The translations under genes and the position numbers were made by a program. 20,929 nt of DNA, from IMG/VR virus record IMGVR_UViG_3300022927_000149, positions 1 through 20,929 of that record. One strand, given 5' to 3'. Below the pieces are notes generated by a model. The model searched no databases. It was not told the DNA's origin and saw only the letters and a list, made by a program, of their open reading frames with translations. The DNA is from a virus. Positions 7,855 through 15,715 of the stretch are shown piece after piece (positions within the stretch are counted from its first letter, which is position 1; the number at the start of each line of letters is the position of its first letter).

Positions 7855-9596
7855 GATACACATACCTCATCTTCAAAGTCCTTCAGGGCATTACGATCTA
7901 CTTTAGTCCCAACCTTCTCCGCTGTAACACCTGCAGTCGTGCGTAAATAATATAGTCCTTTAAGCCCTTCCTTCCACGCCTTGAGGTGTACTTGATTGAC
8001 AATAGCCTTGTCAGTACCCGATGGGAAGAACACGTTAACACTCTGCCCCTGACATATAAACTCTTGTCTTTTGGCTGAGTGTTCGACAACCCACCCCTGA
8101 TCGAGTTCAAATGCTGTCTTAAATGTAGCCTTCTCGTCGTCGGATAGGAACTCCAAGTGCTGTACAGAGCCTTCATTCTCAAGAATACTTTGCCATACCT
8201 TCTTAGTGTTCTTTCCTTTCTCATCTAGTAGGTCCTCCAAGTATGGATTACGAACCGTGTGAGATCCTGCTCTCGTCCGATGAACAAAGCAATTAGATAT
8301 GCGAGGCTCAATAGAGGCAGAGCAACCGCATAGGATGCTACTGTTAGCGTTAGGAGCGACAGCCAGAAGATGCATGTTACGCACACCTGTACCCCTACCA
8401 TCAGGGCATTCACCACGCTCCATAGCCAACTGGTACGTACTGTATTGAGCCTGTTGTTTGATCTCTTGAAACATCTGATAGTTTTCACTAGCGGCCTGCC
8501 AAGATTCCCAAGCTATCCCTTTGCCTTGGAGGTAGCCGTGGAAGCCCATTGCTCCGAGGCCAACTGAGCGTTCTCTGTAAGCTGAGTAAACAGCTTTTGA
8601 TAATTGTTCTGGTGCGTTGTCAACAAAGAATTGAAGCACGTTGTCCAAGAATCGGATAAGGTCTCCAACCATGCCGCTTGATTTCCAGTCGTCGTATCTT
8701 TCGAGGTTGACTGATGAGAGGCAACAGACTGCTGTGCGCTCTTCATTTGTTGCGAGATGGATTTCATTGCAGAGGTTACTACCCATAATTGTGAGTCCAA
8801 GCCGTCTCTGAGCTTCTGGTAAACTTCGTCTGGCTGTGTCGATAAAGTTAAGGTAAGGACTGCCAGTTCTGAAGCGAGCTTCAAGTATTCGTTGCCAAAG
8901 TTTGCGAGCCTTGACTGTATCTCTGACAATTCCTGTACTTGGGTCTGTAAGGTTCCATTCTGTATCATTGATTACCGCCTCCATAAAAGCGTCAGTGATG
9001 TTCACTGCATTAAAAAGATTAAAACATTTGCGATTGATGTCACCACCAGTCGCTACCTTGAAGGAGATAAACTCCTCAATATCAGGATGGCTTACGTCTA
9101 GGTACGCCGCGTAGCTTCCCTTCCGTGTCTTCCCCTGTTTGTACGCTGTCATCTGAGCGTCCACTACTTTCATGAATGGGATCGGTCCCGGAGCTTTGTC
9201 GCTCACTCCTCTCACGTCTGACCAATGCCCACCCACACCTCCGCCCTTTACGGAAAGCCATGCTACTTCACCATTATGTTCAATAAGAGAATCAAGATTG
9301 TCCCCCACGTAAGTAAGGAAACAGCTAATAGGCAACCCACTAACCTTTCCATTCGGTTCTGGGGCATTACTAAGGACAGGAGACGCAAACATGAACCAAC
9401 CCTTTGAGGCATAGTCATAAATACGTTGTGCCAAATCCAGATCCCCGTAGCAGTAGGCCACTGCCGCACGTGCGAAAGCCTGCTGAGGAGACTCTTCATG
9501 TTCAAGCATATAGTAGTCACGCATGAGCGTACTTGCTTGATCACTAAGGCGATTGTCTCTTTCATAATCAATCGTTATCCCAAGGTGTTGAGTCAT
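7842..9596 (-). CDS. nrdA: class I ribonucleotide reductase, large (alpha, catalytic) subunit
   Basis: I choose ATG 9594-9596 (MTQHLGITIDYERD, 584 aa) over an upstream in-frame start because GGAG lies 10 bases before it. Catalytic residues are present: Cys92 (SGLPISCFL), the Asn-Leu-Cys276-x-Glu278 active-site motif, Cys292 near VCCLSSVNL, the PNANSS phosphate-binding loop, the Tyr-Tyr radical-transfer pair (GLKGLYYLR), and a C-terminal Cys579-x-x-Cys582 relay. No ATP-cone is visible at the N-terminus, so overall dATP inhibition by that domain is probably missing, common in phage enzymes. It works with the adjacent nrdB product to make dNTPs for phage DNA synthesis. No thioredoxin or glutaredoxin gene is in the window, so a host reductant or one encoded elsewhere would be needed. 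Confidence 0.96.
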   Translation of the reverse strand: MTQHLGITIDYERDNRLSDQASTLMRDYYMLEHEESPQQAFARAAVAYCYGDLDLAQRIYDYASKGWFMFASPVLSNAPEPNGKVSGLPISCFLTYVGDNLDSLIEHNGEVAWLSVKGGGVGGHWSDVRGVSDKAPGPIPFMKVVDAQMTAYKQGKTRKGSYAAYLDVSHPDIEEFISFKVATGGDINRKCFNLFNAVNITDAFMEAVINDTEWNLTDPSTGIVRDTVKARKLWQRILEARFRTGSPYLNFIDTARRSLPEAQRRLGLTIMGSNLCNEIHLATNEERTAVCCLSSVNLERYDDWKSSGMVGDLIRFLDNVLQFFVDNAPEQLSKAVYSAYRERSVGLGAMGFHGYLQGKGIAWESWQAASENYQMFQEIKQQAQYSTYQLAMERGECPDGRGTGVRNMHLLAVAPNANSSILCGCSASIEPRISNCFVHRTRAGSHTVRNPYLEDLLDEKGKNTKKVWQSILENEGSVQHLEFLSDDEKATFKTAFELDQGWVVEHSAKRQEFICQGQSVNVFFPSGTDKAIVNQVHLKAWKEGLKGLYYLRTTAGVTAEKVGTKVDRNALKDFEDEVCVSCQG

Positions 9597-9744
9597 CGAA
9601 ATCATTCTCCAGTGTATCTTGTTTTTCTTCAATGCGATCAGCGAACCGATCTACCAAGTCTTCTGAGGTAATCTCTAACGTCTCCATCAGAGTTACCTCA
9701 TCCAACTGCTTGAGCTTATCCTTAATTTCTTCAAGCGTAAACAT
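9568..9744 (-). CDS. small acidic protein upstream of nrdA, 58 aa
   Basis: ATG 9742-9744 opens a frame ending at TGA 9568-9570, overlapping the nrdA start by 29 bases. The product starts MFTLEEIKDKLKQLDEVTLM and ends in the acidic tail FDDSTPWDND. It is strongly helical and acidic. No good ribosome binding site precedes this ATG, whereas an internal ATG (9685-9687, residue 20) has GAGG 8 bases upstream. The promoter at 9747-9775 would start transcription at or just past the first ATG, so a 39-residue form may also be made. No family recognised. Confidence 0.65.
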   Translation of the reverse strand: MFTLEEIKDKLKQLDEVTLMETLEITSEDLVDRFADRIEEKQDTLENDFDDSTPWDND

Positions 9745-9746
9745 CT

Positions 9747-9775
9747 ATTTTACCATACTTCAATCAGTTTGTCAA
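9747..9775 (-). promoter_or_regulatory. sigma70-type promoter for the reductase genes
   Basis: TTGACA (9770-9775) and TAAAAT (9747-9752) are separated by exactly 17 bases on the minus strand. The -35 is perfect and the -10 matches 5 of 6. The site overlaps the end of the DUF3310 gene. Transcription should start near 9740, just inside the 58-residue gene, and read nrdA and nrdB. Confidence 0.65.
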
Positions 9776-9980
9776 GATAATGTTTGCACTTTTGCAAATC
9801 TAATACACCACCTTTGTCTTGAAAACGAGCAATGTATTTGATCACATTACCAATTAAGAATCCCTTGAATTGATCCTCAGTCATCCATGACTGCATTGCG
9901 TCCCAAGGCTGTATATCTTTGTCGGTGTAGTGTGTACCTCCAAGTTGATACTCACGCGCCATATCATGTAAGTCAGGCAT
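9750..9980 (-). CDS. DUF3310 (SaV-like) protein, 76 aa
   Basis: The sequence has the family signature: Gly-Gly-Thr-His-Tyr (GGTHY, residues 14-18), Gln-Pro-Trp-Asp, a Gly-Asn-Val-Ile-Lys-Tyr-Ile-Ala-Arg core (44-52) and a C-terminal DLxKxxxYLxxLI helix. DUF3310 proteins are common in phages, sometimes annotated as nucleotide kinases, but a biochemical role is not established. The start ATG 9978-9980 overlaps the end of the metallophosphoesterase gene, and GGGAG inside that gene is the ribosome binding site. It sits next to nucleotide metabolism genes, a typical setting. Confidence 0.88.
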   Translation of the reverse strand: MPDLHDMAREYQLGGTHYTDKDIQPWDAMQSWMTEDQFKGFLIGNVIKYIARFQDKGGVLDLQKCKHYLDKLIEVW

Positions 9981-10734
9981 ATCGCTCCCTTAAATAATTA
10001 ATAGACACTGGCATCTCATCGAACGTCCCTTCAATCACTTCGTGCAACATCCAAATACCAGACCATGATCCGTTAGTCTGTGGATTCAAGTAGTCCTCAT
10101 CATGTTGATAGTAGATACCTGCAAACAATCCCGTAATGCGCTTACCATCAGCGCGTCTAGCGTAAGAGATACTACGATCCTGTACGTGGCCCATGACACA
10201 AGACATGTGTTGCTTGTTGATCAGTGCGTTAGAAGAACTTACTGGTCTTCCCATAACACCACTAACAAAATAATGGCTGTAACAGACACCATCAATAACC
10301 ACAGGCTGTAAGAAATCATAGACCTCCCATCCCATCTCTGTTAAGTACAGATCATCAAACGACATGAGACCTTCTAGCTTAGGATCTGCATTGATAGCAC
10401 GAGCAATACGATACTCATGGTTACCCAATGTAAATACTAAACGAGGGTTCCACTGCTTGTCCTTGTTGCGCTTGAGTCTCTCCTGTTCCTTACGAATAGG
10501 ATCAAGGAACTCTTGCATTGCCTCAACACCTGAGTTGATGTCATTGATGTAGCGTCTACCTTCAAAAGACTTCTTACCTACATCATAGGTAGAGAGACTA
10601 GGTAGATCAAAGTGATCACCAATATGCACAATTACATCAGGCTTCTTCTCAACGGCATATTCTCCTGCCCAACGCAGATGATCTGTCGGGTGTCCCGGCT
10701 TCACTTGCGTGTCAGGTATGACCATGTGTTTCAT
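9973..10734 (-). CDS. metallophosphoesterase (calcineurin-like), 253 aa
   Basis: Metal-binding motifs appear in order: Asp8 (PDTQ), Gly39-Asp40-His (HIGDHFD), Gly104-Asn105-His106-Glu107 (TLGNHEYR), His154 (YSHY) and Gly182-His183-Val-Gln185. The family uses two metal ions to hydrolyse phosphoester bonds in nucleic acids, nucleotides or proteins. Two usual histidines are changed: the first motif is D-x-Q rather than D-x-H, and the last is GHVQ rather than GHxH. Both are seen in phage versions but mean activity cannot be assumed. ATG 10732-10734 overlaps the TGA of the endonuclease gene (ATGA). Its place among replication nucleases suggests a DNA end- or nucleotide-processing role. Confidence 0.85.
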   Translation of the reverse strand: MKHMVIPDTQVKPGHPTDHLRWAGEYAVEKKPDVIVHIGDHFDLPSLSTYDVGKKSFEGRRYINDINSGVEAMQEFLDPIRKEQERLKRNKDKQWNPRLVFTLGNHEYRIARAINADPKLEGLMSFDDLYLTEMGWEVYDFLQPVVIDGVCYSHYFVSGVMGRPVSSSNALINKQHMSCVMGHVQDRSISYARRADGKRITGLFAGIYYQHDEDYLNPQTNGSWSGIWMLHEVIEGTFDEMPVSINYLRERYA

Positions 10735-11090
10735 TTCTGATTCCTCAGTAATTCAAAGAAGTACTCTGCGTCAACGACTGCGAGTGGTCTTCTTCTGTTT
10801 TCTTTAACGATGACAAGCGGCTGTGCATCGCCTCGATTGTTGCACTGGTCAACATAACGATAGACTCCAACTCTCGCAAGCGACTTGCATTCGACATCGA
10901 ACGGGAAAGACTTGCTAGCCAAAGGGCTGAGTTGAAGATCACTGCCGCTAACACCCATACTTGTGCTTCTGACATCATTCTCCTCCAAATGTGGATACGT
11001 CTCCAGTACTCGATCACGGGTCCACTGCTGTAGCTTACGTCCTTTAGATTTAGCTGACTGCGTTTTCACTTGGCGGACTCCATATCTCAT
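10731..11090 (-). CDS. PD-(D/E)XK endonuclease of phage replication modules, 119 aa
   Basis: I use ATG 11088-11090 (MRYGVRQVK). An ATG at 11121-11123 is in frame but would put the palindrome TTTGTACCTACAAA inside the gene, and the conserved region starts later (KSKGRKLQQWTRDRVLE). Catalytic residues fit a PD-(D/E)XK nuclease: Asp51 (SGSDLQLSP), Glu67 and Lys69 (FDVECKS). The SMGVSGSDLQLSP...FPFDVECK pattern is a well-known phage endonuclease family found beside DNA polymerase and exonuclease; it may cleave branched or host DNA, like T7 endonuclease I in role. The gene overlaps the exonuclease end by 41 bases and the metallophosphoesterase start by 4. Confidence 0.85.
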   Translation of the reverse strand: MRYGVRQVKTQSAKSKGRKLQQWTRDRVLETYPHLEENDVRSTSMGVSGSDLQLSPLASKSFPFDVECKSLARVGVYRYVDQCNNRGDAQPLVIVKENRRRPLAVVDAEYFFELLRNQK

Positions 11091-11733
11091 CTGGATTTCT
11101 TTGTAGGTACAAAAGGATTCCATTCTCTATTGCACGTTCTTCACTGCCTAACTCTTCAACACAAACATCAAACATCTCTTGCGCTGTCTTATCCTCTAAC
11201 AACTTACGTGCTTTGACTGGGCCAATACCCCTGACACCAATGATGTTATCAATCCGGTCACCAACAAGGAACTGCATATAAAAGTTAAGCAGTCCCTCAT
11301 CGGCTGTAACGTAGTACTTCTCCTTCTTTACAAAGTTGTAGTGCCATCCCTGCACTTGATCGAAATCCTTGTCAAGAGACACGATGATGCTTTCATCTCC
11401 ATATGTTGTTGCGTCAATTGCAATAGCATCATCAGCCTCAATCCCTTCATACACTTTACCATTCCATGATAGTTCAAGATACTCACGCAACAGTCCATGA
11501 TGCGTAGGTTTCTCACCCTTACGGTTACCTTTGTAAGGTGCTGTGATGGCGTAGTCATGTCGATAGTTGGATGAGCCAGTTAGATAAGTCTTCCACTCCC
11601 CAACATCAAGATCAAACATAACTAAATCTTCAAGGAACGAGGCCATCGTCCTGATAGCCACATCCTGAGACTCCTCTTGTGTTGCAAATCCTATGCGGTA
11701 ACAGAGGATATCACCATCAATCAGTGCGATCAA
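11050..11733 (-). CDS. 5'-3' exonuclease / flap nuclease, 227 aa
   Basis: The protein has the acidic residues of the PIN/FEN nuclease fold: Asp6 and Asp8 (LIDGDIL), Glu96-Glu99-Asp101-Asp102 (YEGIEADD), Asp121 and Asp123 (SLDKDFDQ), and Asp159/Asp162 (GDRIDNI), followed by a helix-hairpin-helix GVRGIGPVKA (166-175) that binds DNA. The family removes 5' ends or flaps; in T7-like phages the gp6 counterpart degrades host DNA and removes RNA primers. The start codon is TTG (11731-11733), overlapping the TGA of the ssDNA-binding gene by three bases, with GAGG upstream. Length is close to stand-alone phage enzymes. Confidence 0.9.
   Translation of the reverse strand: MIALIDGDILCYRIGFATQEESQDVAIRTMASFLEDLVMFDLDVGEWKTYLTGSSNYRHDYAITAPYKGNRKGEKPTHHGLLREYLELSWNGKVYEGIEADDAIAIDATTYGDESIIVSLDKDFDQVQGWHYNFVKKEKYYVTADEGLLNFYMQFLVGDRIDNIIGVRGIGPVKARKLLEDKTAQEMFDVCVEELGSEERAIENGILLYLQRNPDEIWSPPSENAVS
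11100..11113 (-). repeat. palindrome TTTGTA-CC-TACAAA before the endonuclease gene
   Basis: A perfect dyad with the same 6-base arms as the other copies lies inside the exonuclease gene, 10 bases upstream of the endonuclease ATG. It encodes Leu-Tyr-Leu-Gln of the exonuclease, so coding constraint could also explain part of it. Confidence 0.6.
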
Positions 11734-12140
11734 AGTACTTCTACATCCTCGTACTTATCATCAGACTCAACGTATTCGCTAAGGTCTGTGACGATCAGCT
11801 TCTTGACACCAAGAGAGACACCTTTGTTACCTGTCGGTCCTTTCCATGCATATGGTTGAACCATCACAGTACCACGGGAGCCATTACCTACTTTGATATT
11901 GCGAGGTAAAGCTTCACCACTTGTATCGTAAGGTGTGATCTCATACTTAGACTTGCATGTCACAAAGAAACCACGCTCATCATCCTTGGTGCGCACATCA
12001 ACACCCAGACTCTCAAGCTTCTCAACTTGCTTAGGGTTGAGGTTTACCAAGTCAACTTGATACTTTTGAGATGTTGGATTCACCTCATACAGACTAGGCC
12101 AGTACAACTCAATGTCCTGAATCTTAAATAAATCACTCAT
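11730..12140 (-). CDS. single-stranded DNA-binding protein, 136 aa
   Basis: A beta-rich protein of about OB-fold size (KIQDIELYWPSLYEV, KYQVDLVNL, GFFVTCKSKYEI, SRGTVMVQPYAW, KGVSLGVKKLIVTDL) ends in an acidic tail (ESDDKYEDVEVL), the arrangement of phage ssDNA-binding proteins such as T7 gp2.5, whose acidic tail contacts the polymerase and helicase. It lies directly between DNA polymerase and exonuclease, where that protein is expected. GGAG is about 9 bases before ATG 12138-12140, and a strong sigma70-type promoter lies upstream. Family assignment rests on fold pattern, tail and context. Confidence 0.82.
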   Translation of the reverse strand: MSDLFKIQDIELYWPSLYEVNPTSQKYQVDLVNLNPKQVEKLESLGVDVRTKDDERGFFVTCKSKYEITPYDTSGEALPRNIKVGNGSRGTVMVQPYAWKGPTGNKGVSLGVKKLIVTDLSEYVESDDKYEDVEVL

Positions 12141-12171
12141 ACTTTTCTCCGTAGGAAGTAATTGAACATAT

Positions 12172-12201
12172 ATTATAACACAACTACTCAGTGTGTGTCA
12201 A
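12172..12201 (-). promoter_or_regulatory. strong sigma70-type promoter before the ssDNA-binding gene
   Basis: Perfect TTGACA (12196-12201) and perfect TATAAT (12172-12177) are spaced by 18 bases on the minus strand. The -35 lies in the last codons of the polymerase gene and the -10 in the 47-base gap. The predicted start near 12165 would give a leader of about 25 bases with GGAG before the ssDNA-binding gene. Confidence 0.82.
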
Positions 12202-13819
12202 ACCAATTGTTACCTATTTTACTTTCAGCATCAACGCGACACCGAAACCCCAAGACTTTTCCTGCGTGTGTCGCAGAAGTAGTCATCCACATTGCAACAT
12301 CTTGAGCATCTCTCTCCGATGTTTCAATTTGAATTTCATCATGTACAAATGCAACTTGTCGCACAGGTAAGCGAAATCGCTTGAATTGTTTGTGTGCTTC
12401 AATACACCACTGCTTTGCAATGATAGCCCCGCAACCTTGAAGGAGGCTGTTGAGCGCGGCATGCTCAGATCTAACAATGATTCTTCTACCATCCAACCCG
12501 GGTACGTACCCTTTGCTCGCCACTTTCTTAACTTTTTCCATAAGTCTTGATAACGCAGGGGTGTTAGCATAAAAGCGCGACAAGACCTCTTGCCCCTCAC
12601 GCGCACCTCCCCCGACAATACTACCAATCTTTGCGGGTCCCGCGCCGTAAAGGGTTGCATAGATGAGAGTCTTAGCCTGCGGTCTCGTAATGCCTGCGGC
12701 ATCAGCGTTCTTCTGATGGATATCTCCATTCAATAACTCCTCTGTCCATTCATCATCTTGCATGTAATGAGCTAGGCATCGTAGTTCTATGCCACTCAGG
12801 TCAGTACCAACGAGAACATTACCTTCCTCTACAATCCACAAGGCTCGACACTCCGCACCATACTCACTGTTGACACTAGGGATTTGCCCCATGTTTGGTT
12901 TCTGGTGTGTCATGCGTCCAGTCACAGCACCATTAGTGATCACCCTACCGTGTACCCTACCGTCATCCTTAACGCTATCAATCCATGAATCAAGCAGACC
13001 AACACGCTTCTGTATCATCAGATACTCAGCAATCAGTTGTGCTTCAGGTAGATCAATCCCCTTAAGTGTACCCTCATCAACTATGATACTGCCTTTCTCA
13101 GTCTTCTTAGTAAACTTAACGCCACGCTCCTGAAGACGCTGTGCGATTTGTTGTCTTGACCCCACATTGAATACGGTAACCCCGTCTTTGAGACGCTTGC
13201 CGGTCTTCTCTGACCAACGCTCTTCCACAATCGGAGGAAATATATTTTGCAAGTGGTCAGTGATAAAAGCCATCCTATCCTTAAGCGTAGCCAACAAAGA
13301 GATAGCTTCTTTCTCATTGAGTTTAAAACCATTGTCTTCCTGCTTCTTCATGATGTGTGCAACTTGATGTTCAAGATCAACAGAGTGACCGTAGTCCTTG
13401 AGTTCTCTTGACAACTTGTCATACAGTTTCACGGTTACGTTGACATCCTGCATACAATAGTCAGCCATCTCATCAGTGTAACCACCATCAAAATCAGTGA
13501 AGTCATCCTTGAAATCACCGAGCCTTTCACCCCATGCACGTAGACTATGACCACCCTCCAGTTGTGGATTCCATAGCCTTGACATGACCAGAGTGTCGTG
13601 GACTTTGGAGAGGGGAATCTTGACTCCCCAAACCCGTGACAACACTGGCCCATCAAACCCTATGATGTTATGTCCTACCACTACATCGGCTTTATCTACT
13701 AATGCTTGTACGTGCTTAGCATCTGTGTAGATAGAGGTGTAGTTGTCATAGTGGCAACCACAACACCATATCGTATCGTGTGCAAGGTTGGTCTCAATGT
13801 CGAGTACCAATACCCTCAT
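12188..13819 (-). CDS. family A DNA polymerase with 3'-5' exonuclease, 543 aa
   Basis: Proofreading motifs are present: Asp7/Glu9 (LDIET), Asn51...Asp56 (NIIGFD) and Tyr121-x3-Asp125 (YCMQDV). Polymerase motifs follow: A at Asp340 (GTDLSGIELR), B from Arg379 and Lys383 to Tyr391-Gly (RPQAKTLIYATLYG), and C at His493-Asp494-Glu495 (FVHDE). Tyr387 is the E. coli Pol I 762 equivalent, as in T7; Phe or Tyr there is linked to virulent phages and Leu to temperate ones. At 543 residues it is about 160 shorter than T7 gp5, so a thioredoxin-binding loop is probably absent. It replicates the phage genome with the primase-helicase, whose gene ends at its start codon (13819). Confidence 0.95.
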   Translation of the reverse strand: MRVLVLDIETNLAHDTIWCCGCHYDNYTSIYTDAKHVQALVDKADVVVGHNIIGFDGPVLSRVWGVKIPLSKVHDTLVMSRLWNPQLEGGHSLRAWGERLGDFKDDFTDFDGGYTDEMADYCMQDVNVTVKLYDKLSRELKDYGHSVDLEHQVAHIMKKQEDNGFKLNEKEAISLLATLKDRMAFITDHLQNIFPPIVEERWSEKTGKRLKDGVTVFNVGSRQQIAQRLQERGVKFTKKTEKGSIIVDEGTLKGIDLPEAQLIAEYLMIQKRVGLLDSWIDSVKDDGRVHGRVITNGAVTGRMTHQKPNMGQIPSVNSEYGAECRALWIVEEGNVLVGTDLSGIELRCLAHYMQDDEWTEELLNGDIHQKNADAAGITRPQAKTLIYATLYGAGPAKIGSIVGGGAREGQEVLSRFYANTPALSRLMEKVKKVASKGYVPGLDGRRIIVRSEHAALNSLLQGCGAIIAKQWCIEAHKQFKRFRLPVRQVAFVHDEIQIETSERDAQDVAMWMTTSATHAGKVLGFRCRVDAESKIGNNWFDTH

Positions 13820-15432
13820 TACAACTCCTCTTCATTAATCTCAGTCATTCTACCAGTGTTACGAGAATACAGCAATGCACCTGCAGGTCCAGTTGTGCCA
13901 CTGAATCGGTTCTTCAGCACACGCACACGGGTAGTGTTACGCTCTTGCACATCTTCAGCCTGACCATTACGCTCAAGTCCAATCACCATGTCAGATAACT
14001 GTGCGATAGAACCAGACCCACGCAGTTGAGCAAGAGATGTAGCCGCACCTTCCTCATGTCCCTTGGAGTCAGGACGCTTGAGATGTGACACCACAATCAA
14101 AGCAATGCCTGTCTCCTGCACAAGCATACGTAGCTTGGTCATGATCTCGTCTATTGCTTTGCGTTCATCACCACTGGCTTGAGCAGACACCACGATACTA
14201 ATATGATCGAGGAATACATAACTACAGCCCAGTCCCTTGGCAAGATATCGTACTCGACTAATAATGTTATCAACACTGGTACTACCAAAGTGATCGAACA
14301 GATATATACGGTCAGTACCGAGTGTCCTGTTAAACGCATCAGTCTTGTCCTCATCGGTTGCGTCTGTGTCTGGTAAGTGGAGTGGTTGGTTAGCCGCAAG
14401 AGACATCAATGATAGACCTGTCTTACGCACTGACTCCTCCAAGAACATCAGACCTAGGTTGTCCTCAGTCTTGTTGAGTACATGCCACACAATCTCACGC
14501 ACAAACTGTGACTTACCCAGTCCAGATCCTGCAGTGATAGTGACTAGCTCACCCTTGCGTATACCATAGGTCAGATCGTTTACCCCTGCAAAAGGATACA
14601 CACAATCAGCAGGTGCAAGAGGTTTCATCACATCATCATACAGACTACTACCCACAATGATCCCGTCAGGTACATGCTGTTCAGATGCCCACCACTTGTC
14701 GGAGAACTCCTTCATCTTCTTCTGCTGAAGATAATCACACGCATCCTTCATGCCATCGAGGTGCTTGAACACCTTGGCCTTACCACCAAAGATCTCTGCT
14801 ACCTGTGATGCCGCTTTCTGCCCTGCTTCATCGCCGTCAAAGCAGATAACGATGTTGTCAAAGGAATCAAACCACTCGTATTGCTTGCGTATATCCTTGG
14901 CGGCAGAGGTTGCACCATTGCGTACTGACACAACGGGATACTTAGACCCAAGCATCTGGTACGCGGCCATCGCATCGAACTCACCCTCAACAATCGTAAC
15001 GAACTTACCACCCTTACTGAACAGGTGCTGTCCATAGAACTGTGCGTCCTTCCAGTTACCGTTGATAAAAAAGTTCTTGTCATGCGAGCGTACCTTCTCA
15101 GCAATCACATTACCCTTGGCATCTGTGTACGCAAACATAGTCACACCATCTTCACCATCACGTATACACTTGTACGCCTTGGCGGTGTCTCGACTGATAC
15201 CTCTGTCGATAATCGTTCGGTATAAGTCGTCATTGTTCCAAGCCCCAATAGGCTCACTGTCGTATGTTGTAGCGTGCATCAGTACCTCACTATTACGCTC
15301 TGCCCAATCGTCTGACTCAGGTGCTCTACGTGCCTCACAGGAGAAGCAATGAGTCCATCCGTCATCATTTACACACAATGCATCACTAGACCCGCAATCA
15401 TTGCATGGTAGGTGCATCTTTACAAAAGCCAC
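13819..15432 (-). CDS. T7 gp4-like primase-helicase, 537 aa
   Basis: The N-terminal zinc-binding domain has Cys10, Cys13, Cys29 and Cys32. The TOPRIM primase domain follows, with Glu150 (IVEGEFDA) and Asp199/Asp201 (CFDGDEAG). The hexameric helicase domain has Walker A AGSGLGKS (301-308), LEES after the first beta strand, Walker B ending Asp409 (YVFLDH), VVSHLKRP, RGSGSIAQLSD and a basic finger (KNRFSG). The protein unwinds DNA at the fork and makes RNA primers for the polymerase encoded immediately downstream. The start is GTG (15430-15432) with AAGGAG 8 bases upstream, and overlaps the end of the preceding 78-residue gene by 35 bases. Length is close to T7 gp4 (566). Confidence 0.96.
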   Translation of the reverse strand: MAFVKMHLPCNDCGSSDALCVNDDGWTHCFSCEARRAPESDDWAERNSEVLMHATTYDSEPIGAWNNDDLYRTIIDRGISRDTAKAYKCIRDGEDGVTMFAYTDAKGNVIAEKVRSHDKNFFINGNWKDAQFYGQHLFSKGGKFVTIVEGEFDAMAAYQMLGSKYPVVSVRNGATSAAKDIRKQYEWFDSFDNIVICFDGDEAGQKAASQVAEIFGGKAKVFKHLDGMKDACDYLQQKKMKEFSDKWWASEQHVPDGIIVGSSLYDDVMKPLAPADCVYPFAGVNDLTYGIRKGELVTITAGSGLGKSQFVREIVWHVLNKTEDNLGLMFLEESVRKTGLSLMSLAANQPLHLPDTDATDEDKTDAFNRTLGTDRIYLFDHFGSTSVDNIISRVRYLAKGLGCSYVFLDHISIVVSAQASGDERKAIDEIMTKLRMLVQETGIALIVVSHLKRPDSKGHEEGAATSLAQLRGSGSIAQLSDMVIGLERNGQAEDVQERNTTRVRVLKNRFSGTTGPAGALLYSRNTGRMTEINEEEL

Positions 15433-15634
15433 TCTCGTTCTCCTTGTAGTACTTACTCAACACCATCAGTGCATAAGACTCTTTAGGATCGCAACAGTAA
15501 TCCGCAAGAGAAGTTAGTACACGATGAAGACCATAACGATAAATCATTTCACAACAGTCTGTCAACATAATGTGATTGTTGTGTTCTTCCATCGCAAGAG
15601 AGAACTCTTCAATTGGAATTTCTAAATCACCCAT
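15398..15634 (-). CDS. hypothetical acidic protein before the primase, 78 aa
   Basis: I choose ATG 15632-15634 (MGDLEIPIEEF) since GGAG lies 10 bases upstream; an earlier in-frame ATG at 15661 would start inside the palindrome. The protein is acidic and helical with Cys-Cys in two places (TDCCEMIYRYG, ADYCCDPKES). No family recognised. It overlaps the primase-helicase by 35 bases and is the first gene after the promoter at 15716-15744, so it probably belongs to the replication operon. Confidence 0.7.
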   Translation of the reverse strand: MGDLEIPIEEFSLAMEEHNNHIMLTDCCEMIYRYGLHRVLTSLADYCCDPKESYALMVLSKYYKENESGFCKDAPTMQ

Positions 15635-15648
15635 ACTCTGTAGTCTCC

Positions 15649-15662
15649 TTTGTAGATACAAA
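15649..15662 (-). repeat. palindrome TTTGTA-TC-TACAAA before the primase operon
   Basis: A perfect 6-base-arm dyad lies 15 bases upstream of ATG 15634. Its last bases (CAAAGGAG) run directly into the ribosome binding site. It lies in the leader of the transcript from the promoter at 15716-15744, roughly 50 bases past the predicted start, so it could act on RNA or as a DNA operator. Confidence 0.75.
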
Positions 15663-15715
15663 GACTCTAAAGATAATAATAATAAAGTAATCTCTTAGAT
15701 AACTCTAGAGAGAAT

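Noticed and set aside
8513-8968. A 151-codon frame nested in nrdA on the same strand, with GGAGG 9 bases before its ATG
   Set aside because: It lies wholly inside a well-supported reductase gene, the GGAGG is explained by the nrdA codons, and a similar-length shadow (148 codons) exists in the polymerase gene. There is no independent evidence.
12283-12729. A 148-codon basic frame nested in the polymerase gene
   Set aside because: It overlaps the conserved motifs A to C of the polymerase and has no family resemblance; treated as a shadow.
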